Source of the DNA: Thuidium tamariscinum
Lineage: Eukaryota; Streptophyta; Bryopsida; Hypnales; Thuidiaceae
DNA length: 64,000 bases
Direction of reading: 5' to 3'
NCBI GenBank assembly: GCA_947034885.2
Contig: OX344752.2
Coordinates: 11,470,001-11,534,000, forward strand
Below the pieces are notes generated by a model, which saw only the letters and a program-made list of their open reading frames with translations, searched no databases and was not told the origin of the DNA. Within the stretch, counting starts at the first letter, position 1. Every line of letters begins with the position of its first letter. Positions 33,193-43,676 of this stretch are shown one piece after another. The position numbers and the translations under genes were made by a program.

Positions 33193-36100
33193 TTCAGGAA
33201 TAGTAGCTTCACTTATTGATTCATCTAGTGTAACCAACAATTCTTTTATTCCTCATGAATAATGTCTCTACACTTTACAATTATAACTTATGAAAATGAT
33301 ATTTTTTTAAGAGACATTAGAGGTAGCGTCGATTGGCAATTTGAAGGGTGATCATGTTAACTTCATGAATTGGCAGTTTGACTTCATATTGGGGTTCAAT
33401 CTACTTATTTGCTTTTAGAATGAGCGGAGAAAAACGTTCGTATAGATTCTAACACTTGCGTGACTTTAACGATTTCAATCACATGTATTCATTTGGGTCG
33501 AGGGCACTGTTTGTGTCTCTGTAAGCATTGTACTCCGTAATTCATACGTGGGAGAGTTTGTGTTCGGATGATCAGGTTTCGAGCCATGCGGGGATCATTT
33601 TTGGTTCAGTACCCAAGCTCTCTTGAGATCAAATTCTTAGCGAATGTGCTTTTGATGCAATGTCGAGTTGAGAGGTCATGGCCCTCGAAGCTGAGAACAG
33701 CTGATGGATTTTATGACAGTATCTTTCGATCTGGAGTCCCCCAGTAGCGATTGTAATGTGCACACGATATATAATGGCTCTAGCGTGCTCCTCCACATTT
33801 TGGTAACGAACTTTTTGCGAGGCCTAACAACCCTATTAAGTTACAAGCGCACGTCAGCAAAGATTTGCATCAACAAATACACCAATGCCTGTGTCCAGCG
33901 CCAAATCGTTAAATGGAAATTTCAAGAGACTTGCACCCGTCTGCAACCTCGGATCTGTTCCAGTGCTTAGAATTCAGAGCTCTGAGCACTTGAATAAATA
34001 ATCTAGGTGCTCGAAATCACGCCAATTTAACGAATTTGACCATGTAAACTGAGCGAACTACTAGCAGTCAAAATCATCAATGGAAGCTAAAGACTTGCTC
34101 ACACGTGGGCATCAAATTGCTCCGACACCCCTATTACTTACTCATCAACTAATTAAGATGTGAATCAGCTCAACAGCACATGCAGGTTGAGAATATGCAA
34201 CAATTTGTGTCGAGCAAATGCTACTAAGGGGTCAGAGTGCAAGGCTTGCGCTCCAGGAAAGGAGGCCATTGAGCAATGCGGCTTTAAGTTTCTTCGAGGA
34301 GCAATTCAAGGTTTACGAGGGATCCAGTATTTTCAGATGGACTCTTGTAATCATATGAATCTAAAAATATTGGATCCGTGATAATCACGCAGGCCAGATT
34401 TGGAAACAAACATCAAGCAGCAAACTCATTGCTGAAATCCGTGAATTGTGACACACCTTCCGAAAATCCAGTAGTTCTTTAACACAGAATTCTCAACGAC
34501 GGTAAGTAATCACTTGATGGACCAGTTAGAGTACACTTCGAACCTTTGGGCTTTCTTAACGAAAGGCATGGAGAGCCTTCACAGTACAATTTGAGCCCGG
34601 CGATGGTGCCCCTGCCGAAGTTCGATCTGACCATTGTGTGATCCGGACATATCATTTGCGATGCTCATTCCTGGCAGTGACATTGAATGATAAATTCGCT
34701 GCGAGGGTGGAGTCCGCTAGTTGGTTTCGGGGTTTTAGGATTTCAGGGTTAGGGTTTCAGGGTTTGGGGTGTTGGGCTTAGGTTCGTAATGTTGGTAGTA
34801 TTTCGGCGAGTGCAGGGTGAAGCGCTTTCCATGTGAGCAATGCAAACAGGCCGAAGAAGAGAACCAGGGAAATCGACCATAATGGCGCAACTTCCGAGGG
34901 CATCCCGTTCTTTCCTTCCTCCTCAGTTGCCTTCGCTGGAAATTCTTCATGCTTAGACTCCAGATCCTGCTTTTGATGCTTACCTGTGGCCGCGAGAGCT
35001 TCCCACAGAAAAATACAACCTCGATCAGTCCCGAATCCCCGATTCAGAGAGTTCCAGCGCCATTGATCAATCTTCAAAACTTATTCTCGACCCAAAATAT
35101 ATAAACTACGTTTGCAATCATGTAGACTGCATCTCCAAGTGTTGAGAGCTTGAGTTAATCAGTATCATGCTACATGAAGAAGATTTAAATGAGTTCCGAA
35201 CAGGAACCCGGGTAAGGCACCTTGTTCGTTTCAGGATTCCCGAGTCTCTGGGTCTAGGAGTTGGACTGGGGTTCATTCCTAGTGGAAAACACTGCAATGA
35301 ATTCGATGGATTGGAGGACGGGACTGGAGAGCGAGAGCATGAATTTTTTCACGTTTCCTCAATGGGGGGAGCTGGACATACAGAAGTCAATCTTGCGTGT
35401 GTAAATATGTACAACAGAGGCTGATATAGGCGTAACATACACAACTAATTGAAGGTAACCTTCTTGTGTGAATTCACGTGAATTCATTGCAATTACATTA
35501 TCGATTTGCTGTAAAATTGAGTAACAAACAAATCACAGAATACTGTCCACAGACATACGTACTGCTTCAATTCCAAGTAGCGCGCCGTTGCGTTCGCGTC
35601 TGTGTGAAAGCGAATTTAGTTACAGAATGTTGATGAACTGCACGTAGACAGGTCTGGTACTCAGAGGACCTTCACTCCGGCCTATTTCTTGACGAAAATA
35701 CAAGTCCATTTCTTCCGACAGTACGTCTGAATCCCACATTGAATTGCAGACCGATCGAGTAGACCTGCTGCTGCAATTGCAGCTTCTCAAGGATCGATTT
35801 CCTGTGAATCATCAATGCCGGAGTCAAGATCAATGGTCAAATTCAATTCGAATTCAGAACCCCAAACTTGTGGCATTCAAGTGCACAAAGCTAGCTCTGA
35901 AATGAACAAGGACTAGCAGCATGCTCATTTTCACATGCCAGTTGCCAATTTCTATATGGGGGTCTGGAAAGATGAATATCCGTCGACATACCGACGGTGG
36001 CGTTGAAGGAAAGCTACAGTAGTTGCCGTCGGGGACTTTGAAGAGGTGGCACTGTGGCAGCTTGAGGTTGGACTTGATCCATTTTCTTCATGTGCACAGC

Positions 36101-37092
36101 CACTTGTTGTCATGCACACAGCTATTGGGGAGTTGTAGGGAAGAGCGATCGACTTGACAGCGACTGTGAAGGTGCATGGAGATGTAGGGATATCATCAGC
36201 CATGTGTGTGATTTCCAACAACCAGGCCACTTAGGGAAGGACCGACAATGATGCTGAGTTCACATTGCTGGCGCCTGCTAAGGTAAGACCACCTTGAACA
36301 GAGCAAATTTCTCTGTCAAGCACTATAATTGATTGAGTGTCGGAAACCCCTACAATTTCTTTGTTTTTTGAGACCAAATAATATAAGGGTACTTTGGGCT
36401 CGGCTTGAGAATTTAGTGCGGTAAGAAAATGAACATTTGCAGAAATGTTACCGGAGGATCTTGGTCTTACCTTCCACTTGTAGTCCAGACCCAAATTCCT
36501 CACCGTATTCAGCATCTACGTGTTGTAAGTTTTTTTAATGGATTTTTTGAGTGGGTTTTTAGGGTTTAGGGTTTAGCAGTTTGAGTACCGTATGCCCTGG
36601 ATTGTATCAGTGTGCTTCATAAATCAATCGAACTTAAGAGTTTGGTGAACTTGATTTGCATCTTCTGGTATGACGCAGCTCCGAACTAGTACGCCAAAAA
36701 TGAAGTTCTACATCTGCATTCGTGAAAAATAATGCAACGGAAAGATCCATTGGGAGACAGTGCGCAAGGGTGAAAATCAGCTCACCGAATGCCAAAAAAA
36801 ATTGAACCCCACAATCCGAACTGTGGATTCAAAGAGGATGAGAATTTGAATAATCATATCTCTTGAATGCATTACCAAAACCCTGCCACAAGCAACAAAC
36901 ATGAAATACCATAGTTTAGAAAGATTCCCCGTCGATCGTACCAGGTCACAATCACTTTTCCTGGCTGAAGAAGCATGAACTGCACCGTACGAAGTACAAA
37001 TGAACATGCTCAAGTGCTCAACCTCACCTGCACTCACATGGCCAGCCATTAACTAATGTTGTACAACAGGGCAAAACTTAAACCCCCGGACA

Positions 37093-37197
37093 AAAACAGG
37101 GAATCTATTCATTTGTCGCAAAAAAAACCCAAAAAACAAAACAGGGAATCTATTCATTTGTGTCAAAAGAAACCCAAAAAAACAAAACAGGGAATCT
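37093..37197 (+). repeat. short retroposon tail, tandemly doubled, with repeated target duplication
   Basis: AAAACAGGGAATCT occurs at 37093-37106, 37138-37151 and 37184-37197. The two spacers each read ATTCATTTGT followed by A-rich sequence (GTCAAAAGAAACCC in the second). The spacer matches the tail family seen at 41976, 52344, 53505 and 63010, so one insertion seems to have been duplicated together with its target site. Confidence 0.7.
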
Positions 37198-37939
37198 AAT
37201 ATGTCTACAATACAAAATTATATGTAGGCATCGCTACCAGAGTAATACGGAGTACTAACAGGATATTAATAGAAGCCGTAGATCTAATTGTATGCAAGAT
37301 ATACTTTGCTAATACTAATATTAATTATCCACCTACAACTTCCACCTTAACATTGCAATGAATATCATCTGATGTATAATTATCACATTGGTATATATGG
37401 TTGATGTATACGCCCAATAACAGTAACCCTCAGTAATTTGAGAATTATCAGTAAGTTTTGCAAGAGGCTCTAATTTGGTAGTTCATTACGAAGAATTGAA
37501 ATAAAATCCATTCAATGCGGTGTATACTATTTTCATACTGGTGTGTAATCTCAATCCTCATCACTCAAGGGCAATTCTGCAATCCAGCCTCAGGAGCCAA
37601 CGAGATGTGGATCCATAGCTGGCAATTTTGAATGGTCGCGAATGAGTACTGTAACAGCACACCTCCAACAATTCGACAGCTAGTCTAGCTCGCAGATCCA
37701 TCATCAATCGCTTCTTAATTCGCTTTCTACGATTCAATACAAACCTGACATCGATCAACACATCGATCGAGCTGTAACCTGCATCAAGCATTATATCCGG
37801 GCCTTTCCTCAATCATCAGGGCGACAACAGCCTATCACATCTGCGACATCAATACACGAGGGGCCAGGTGCAGGAGTTGCAGGACTGTCAGGAAAGAGCC
37901 TGACTGTCTGGGCTCTGGGCGTTTTTGATGATGTTACGA

Positions 37940-37966
37940 AATTTATTTATTTATTTATTTATTTTT
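37940..37966 (+). repeat. (ATTT)n microsatellite
   Basis: A run of about six ATTT units in intergenic DNA. Confidence 0.9.
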
Positions 37967-38208
37967 AGGTGGGTGCCATACCTCGAGCTCGATCTTGCAA
38001 ATGGTTATGACCAATAAGTTAGACAAGGGTGAATTGCACCGCTGCTGCACGTTGAGTTGAAAACTGAACTAATTTGCACTGACCCGTGTCAACTTACAGT
38101 TCGTTTTAGAAGAGCTGGCGGGGTGTGATGAGGGAGTGTGCGAGACCTAGTTCCGATTCTGGCGGCATGATTTGGAGGTTCGGTAGCAAGTATGGGCACA
38201 ATAGGAGA

Positions 38209-38250
38209 CCCTAAACCCTAAAACCCTAAAACCCTAAACCCTTAAACCCA
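38209..38250 (+). repeat. telomere-like CCCTAAA tract
   Basis: Five or six units of CCCTAAA/CCCTAAAA lie about 85 bp before the decayed LEA-2 gene. The motif is that of plant telomeres, also used as 'telo-box' promoter elements; here it may be either a promoter relic or a repair footprint. A similar GGGTTTAG tract lies at 43115-43150. Confidence 0.7.
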
Positions 38251-38334
38251 ATGGACCCCCACAAGGAGGATCTTGAGAGCCGAGTCTTTCCGCTTCGAGG
38301 CAGGCATCAAGACCAAGCCGTGATATCCAAACCC

Positions 38335-38894
38335 ATGAAAATATGTTGCATTTTCCTTGCCATGTTGATTCTCTTCCTCGGTCTTTTCACATAAATCACA
38401 TGGCTGACAATTCGCCCTGTGCACTCCCCCAAATACTCCATCGACAAAATCGACGTCAACACTTAATTTGGCCATGAGAAACTTTACACTGCTTGAAGCC
38501 AGTTTCGAATTCAACGTCACTGCCACCCACGAGAACCGCAAGATGGGCTTCAAGTACGACTGGATCACCATCGCCGTCTCCTACGCGGGTCAGAACTTGG
38601 GCGAAAGCTCCACAGCCGGGTTCACGCAAGACAAGAGAACCAACACCACCAGGGCCGCGGAAATCAACCTCATCAGGAATGTCACCCTCCCCCAAGAGAC
38701 GACGCCGGCCACGATCTTCGAATTCCATTGCCGCCGCGATTCGGAATGGGAGAGTGCCGATGCGTGCATATGCGAAGGCGAAGATCCATGTCAAGATTGG
38801 CAAGTATCTGTCGTTCCCGTTGAATGTGGACGTGGACTGCAGAATTGTTGAGGTGCGGGAAGTTCAAAGCTTAATTACAAACCAGATCAATTGA
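38335..38894 (+). pseudogene. LEA-2 / NDR1-HIN1-like (NHL) protein, decayed
   Basis: From the ATG at 38335 the frame gives a Cys-Cys-flanked membrane segment (ICCIFLAMLILFLGLF), then ITWLTIRPVHSPKYSID, the juxtamembrane start of an NHL/LEA-2 domain. It is broken by TAA at 38392-38394 and TAA at 38464-38466. The next frame continues with NLAMRNFTLLEASFEFNVT and YDWITIAVSYAGQ to about 38745. A further shift leads to KIHVKIGKYLSFPLNVDVDC and a stop at 38892-38894. The three pieces in order cover the normal single-exon layout: N-terminal anchor, extracellular beta-sandwich with NVT-type glycosylation sites, C-terminal strand. Family members are plasma-membrane stress or immunity-related proteins. 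Two lesions plus one frame change make a functional product unlikely. Confidence 0.7.
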
Positions 38895-40949
38895 TTTCCG
38901 AGGATCGTAATGCATTAAAATTTTGCGTTTCAAATGTAGAATACCAACCAAATTCATAGCCCTCTAATGAAGTCATAATGCAATTTCAAATGGGTGAATC
39001 GTTGAAACTTTAATGTCTTCGTAGCATCCAATTCACTGAATGTAAAGTCTGGAACTTAGAGTTTTTTAAAGTCTGGATCCCGTAGCACTTAAGCTTACAT
39101 TCTTTGAGTCTGGACCCCTTGAGCAAAACTGTATGCAAATGCTGGACGATTAGCTTAGCCTTGGAATCATTGAAATTCATGAGTGACGCATACATTGTGA
39201 AGGATTCACGTAATTTGGGGTTTTCTTTGAAACCGGGAGTTTAATCCAAGAATAACAGATAAAATCCATTCACGTAATTTTAGCTGCATTTGTTGTTAAC
39301 ATTTGAGAGACGCAAAAGTATTGATGACTAGAGAAGCATAGCAAATGTAATACTAAAATTAAATTATGATTATGATGAAAGTAAGAGTACAAAAAATGAA
39401 AATTTACAGTGAACACAAAATGTCTTAGTTTGAAGTACAGGCATCGCTTTCTGGAATGCCCCAAAATAAATAATAGTGATAAATTTGAAGTTCAAAAAAA
39501 TCCCTGTTTGAATCTACTCTGACCCAAAGTTCGAAATGCCGCAATTTGTTATGCTGTAACGTAAGACTTAGTTTACATTTCATAAAATCAGTAGTCTATG
39601 CAGCATGAATTGAGTCAAACTTTTTCTTTTTTTCTTTGAAGCGGATTTGTGTCAAACTTATCGAACGCACATTATTCTTCGGCGGTTTCGAGGTAACTTA
39701 AATGCGAGCAAATGCAGATGTGATACTGGAATATTGTCTTGACCGGTGAGCATTAATACCTCCAACTGAAGGTTTAATGAGGGGGAACTTAACTTGATTA
39801 AGCTTTGAGGCACATGGATAATGGATTGCATGAAATCATGTTTAGGTGACCAGCCTATTTTGACTGGTACTGAAGGCTGAGAATATGAGATGTAATTGAC
39901 CTTTCTATATGAGAGCTGCTAATTTCTCTTTCTTTCTGAAACAAAGGGGGCTGCTAGTTTCATCGTTGAAACTGAAGTCTTGAAAATGTAAGTAAGCACT
40001 AAGCACAATCAATGGAAATTGTCCATGTATTTCCAAGAAAAATCTATATAATACTAAATACACATTGTCATGTGATTTGTGACTACTCATTGGCACAAAT
40101 ATAGTCAAGTTTTCATCCTAAATCTTTCATCTTCTCATCCCAAATGTTTTTCATCCATTCCATATTTTCCTAAGTTCAAATGTTACTATCCATTGAAAAG
40201 ATGGGGGACTAGGGGACCCTCCCTGCCATTGATGTGGTTGAGAGGGGAAAAAACAATAGCTATTGATCAAGTCATGAATCAAGATGCGGATAAGGATGTG
40301 GAATAGTGAATATGGTACAAAATATAGAATATATAAACTACAAATATGGGATATAGGATATATATATATACACACACACAAGGAATACAAATAGTTACAT
40401 TTAAATAAGTACATATAAAAAACACAAAGTATAGGGATGAGGTGGAAAAAAAAATTAATCTAATTTCATCATATTGATCACATTGAACACTTTTGTGACT
40501 ATCCATCCAAAAGATGGACCATATACAGTGCAACAAGTTTATCCTAGTAAAATGTAAGCATGCATTATCCATACCCTCAAATTAAGTTGTTTATTTGTTT
40601 TGTCTATTATAGTGATATCTTTTGGAGTGTGTGTGCCTTCATCGTGTGCTAAGTACAATTACATAGTTATTTGCAAGAAGAGGTGCATGGACTTTATTTC
40701 GTGACTTTCCAACTCACAATGTCAAAGTTCTTGGGTTTCAAAGTTTTTATCAATTAAAAAAAATTAGAAATTTACTATAATTTTCATTTTGATTGTGGCA
40801 ATGACACAAAGTACAATTATAGTATTTATTATTGAATTCAATGCAAAGTGAGACAATGTGCCTCCTATTTTGCAATTCTTTAGTTTTGTATTCTCTCCAT
40901 TTGAAAAATGATTTGACTTCTAGTTGGGGTTGTTGTTAATGTTAGTTAG
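38895..40949. other. intergenic, no gene seen
   Basis: AT-rich sequence without a recognisable frame. A short (TA)n-(CA)n run lies at 40360-40380. Confidence 0.5.
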
Positions 40950-40951
40950 TA

Positions 40952-41300
40952 AATAATGTAGGAACACCCATTCCTACACTTGTTACTAATGATGGATCCT
41001 AGAGTCACCCGATTGTATCCTTGGATTTTGGTGAATGTGTCCTCCAAATGTTTGATTTGAATTGGCTAATGACATGTGAAGGACATGTATTTAACTTGGA
41101 TTTGCTAATAGTTGATTTTCACAAAGTTCAAATTGGGATGCACCTATGGGACAATTTCTATAGTGTAAAGAGCCAACACTTAAAAAAATTCATAGAAATT
41201 CCATACTACATCTAAAAAGTCTTTCTTTTTTAATATTCATGAGTCCTACTTGCTAATCCTACAAAAATATGATTTTTAGGAAAAGATGCCTCCAACAACC
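40952..41300. mobile_element. MITE of the 'GAAGCACCC' family, degenerate copy E
   Basis: It shares with 56799-57210 the blocks 'aacaccca', 'cttggatt', 'gtcctccaaatgtttga', 'gccaacact', 'atagaaatt', 'tttcttttttaatattcatga' and 'gcctccaac'. The right terminal repeat is lost or unclear. Confidence 0.5.
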
Positions 41301-41975
41301 AACTACATAACATTCAGTAGCAATAAGCAAACCTGCCTTTCTGTGGATGGAATGGTGCGGAATATTCCACACCATATCAATAACTACTGATTTCAGAGTT
41401 TGAGGTTGGGCAGTCCCTTACTTGTTTGGTTCCCTATAACTAATTTAGCATTTAACAAAGTAAATCAAGCTGATCCAATGGCCTGCTGCTATGGTACAAT
41501 AACTTGTACTGACAGATTGCGCTTCCAAGGCAAGCTAACATGCACCATTTCAAGTAAGTTACTATAAACTAATTCCTACCTTCTTTCCTTTCTGACTGCA
41601 AGGATGAATTCTGTTTAGTTGGGGCTTCGGAGAGGAAAGGTAGCCCTTACTCAGACTACTGAATGTTATGTATGTTGAGCAATGATCTCAGAACAAATTC
41701 AGGGTTTTTAGCCAAATGTTCATTTTTGGAAGATTTTTTAAAATTTATACAAAGGGCATGAAAGAATTTCATTGCTTTCCTTTTCCTTTGGAGGTGCCGG
41801 AATCTGGTGACCGACTGACTTGCTCCCATCAACTGCCATTCATTCAAATTTATGCCACTTGATGGGAAAGAAGTCAAACATCACCTACTTGTGGCTGGAC
41901 AGGTGCCAAATAGCCAAGCCCCCCTGGAAAGACAATCATATCCCAAGTGAAGAAACTTCAAGCCAACCACCCTCA

Positions 41976-42022
41976 GTGCAATGCAATTCCGTTTCATTTA
42001 TTTCCAAAAAAACAAAAAGAAA
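41976..42022 (+). mobile_element. 47-bp retroposon tail with target duplication
   Basis: It is flanked by CCAACCACCCTCA (41963-41975) and CCAACTACCCTCA (42023-42035), 13 bp with one mismatch. The insert reads GCAATGCAATTCCGTTTCAT and then an A-rich end. It belongs to the same tail family as 52344, 53505 and 63010. Confidence 0.7.
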
Positions 42023-43655
42023 CCAACTACCCTCAAAAGGGATAAATGATAAGTTAGTAAACTGCTCAAAATAGAAAATTCCACGTTAGAAACTTACGTG
42101 GAAAGTATTAGGTCACCCATATTTCATAAAGGAAACAGAAAGTGATGAAAACTTGGAGGTCACCGAGAGGGTCAAGAAGTAAATCCACCTGAATTTTTTT
42201 TGATTTGCCGGAAAAATCTGCCCGAAGTTGGACAGAGACCAAAAAATGGTTGCTTGAGTGCTTAGAGGTTCAAATTTCATGTACTATAGGGTACAAACCA
42301 CACACACACTTTTGAATGTTAAGTACACGGTAGGAGTACGTCTGCCCAATCGGAAAAGGTATATTGATTGATTTGTACGTTTAGAAAGAGAGGAAAAAGA
42401 AGAAAAATGTTTGACGGGGTCATTGCCTTTGTTTTTTTGTACTTTTTCCCCTTGCAATGGAAATTGTCCATATGGTTCAAAGAAAAGAAAAAGAAAATGT
42501 CAAGTACAAGTCCTTGCACAAAGGTTGCCATGTACAAAGTACAAGAATACACTCTATCCCTTTCAAGATAATCAAACAAATTGGGGAGACATTCTTCTTA
42601 AAAGTCATAGTTTGAATGTGAGACAATTGTGCCACCCGTGGTACAAGTGGCAAGTCTACATAATATTCCAAAATGTCATTGAAAAGAGAGTCAAATGAAA
42701 GACGGTTGAACAATGAGGATCAAAACAGAACCTTACAGACATACAATTCCAGTTGCAACAAGCCATAAAATTCCCAACCAACATGAACCTTAAGTACAAA
42801 ACACACAACCATGCCCACAAAAGCCCACACATGCAAAACACACACACAAAGACAATTGTTTGAAAAAAGAAAGCTGTGAAAATAAAAGTCAAGAGTCAAG
42901 AAGAGCTGCGTAGAAGTAAAGAGAGCGCAGGAGTTTATTTCTCACAATGGGCACTCAATCACCCAGGTCTATGTACAAAGCCCTTCCACATTAGGGTTGG
43001 GAGAATTCTGTTGCAAGGGCAACAATTTGGTTGTTAAAACTGAGAGCACGGTCTAAGTTAGCAAATGGTGACACTGGAGATCGAAACTCAGAAGGGTTTC
43101 AGAAGGGGTTTCAGAAGGGGTTTAGGGTTTAGGGTTTTAGGGTTTAGGGTATGTATTGTATGTATAGGAAAAACTAGGTGTAGATGTGTGTACTACTAGA
43201 TAATTTTTACGGTTTTTTCTTGACAGTTTTTCTCATTACAGAATCGTGAGCCAAAGACGCCTCAACTACACACACAGGAGGCAAAAGAGGGGGGAGACGG
43301 GTTTTTTTGTTCTTTTGCCTCGTATATCTCAAACTTCTCCGAACCTAAATTGGGAGAAGAGAAGCTAAAATTGAAAGGAAAAAATATTGCGGGAGGGCAG
43401 GCCACAAGGCTCATTAGGTCGAGTCTATAAAAAAGAAAAAAACTTGGTAGGGGGTGGGGTGAGAGAATTAAAGACTGGCGAATGACCCCTCAACGAATGG
43501 GTTGGTTCCTATTTACGTGAGGATGATATACTCTAAATCAAAAGTCGACAATTTTTTGCATAAGAATGTGGTTGCTCTGCAGAAAGGTATTCTACCATGC
43601 TCCAGTTGTTTTTCTTCTTTTATTCGATGTTGTAGCAATAAGGGCTTGCTGCTTC
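42023..43655. other. intergenic 3' of the TTL gene
   Basis: No gene is seen. A telomere-like tract of GGGTTTAG units (43115-43150) follows three GAAGGGGTTTCA-like repeats. Confidence 0.5.
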
Positions 43656-43676
43656 CTGCTGCTGCTGCTGCTGCTG
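43656..43676 (-). repeat. (CAG)7 microsatellite abutting the TTL stop codon
   Basis: Seven perfect CTG units on the + strand are CAG on the coding strand. They begin at the base directly after TAA 43679-43677 and are in frame with it. They lie in the 3' untranslated region as annotated. Confidence 0.95.

Larger units (their letters stand above)
28805..33420. other. AT-rich intergenic DNA with repeats, no gene
   Basis: No frame resembles a known protein. It holds the separately listed elements at 29084-29306, 30046-30306, 31190-31346 and 32989-33192. Near 30987-31025 is CTAACCCCTAAA followed by the palindrome TCCCCTTAGGGGA, like the end found near 3600-3655. Confidence 0.6.
33421..38208. other. 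mixed-composition region with unrecognised exon-like fragments
   Basis: G+C is higher here than in the flanking repeats, but no frame gives a recognisable protein. Minus-strand pieces look exon-like. One, about 36509-36467, runs from an acceptor-like TAG to a GTAAGA donor and would read DAEYGEEFGSGLQVE. Another lies at about 37049-36777, where ATG is followed by a GTGAGG donor. At about 34903-34778 (-) a 41-codon ATG frame encodes one hydrophobic segment (SISLVLFFGLFALLTW). Degenerate TTTAGGG-like tracts lie at 34727-34770 and 36556-36576. These could be gene relics; I cannot assign a function. Confidence 0.3.

Noticed and set aside
34778-35077. 99-codon minus-strand frame with a hydrophobic C-terminus
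   Set aside because: It opens with TTG; the first ATG leaves only 41 codons. The TATA-like sequence upstream is not enough, so it is mentioned only within the region entry.
36556-43150. TTTAGGG-like tracts considered as a true telomere or subtelomere
   Set aside because: Each tract is only a few units and lies between ordinary sequences, so interstitial or promoter-box origins are more likely.
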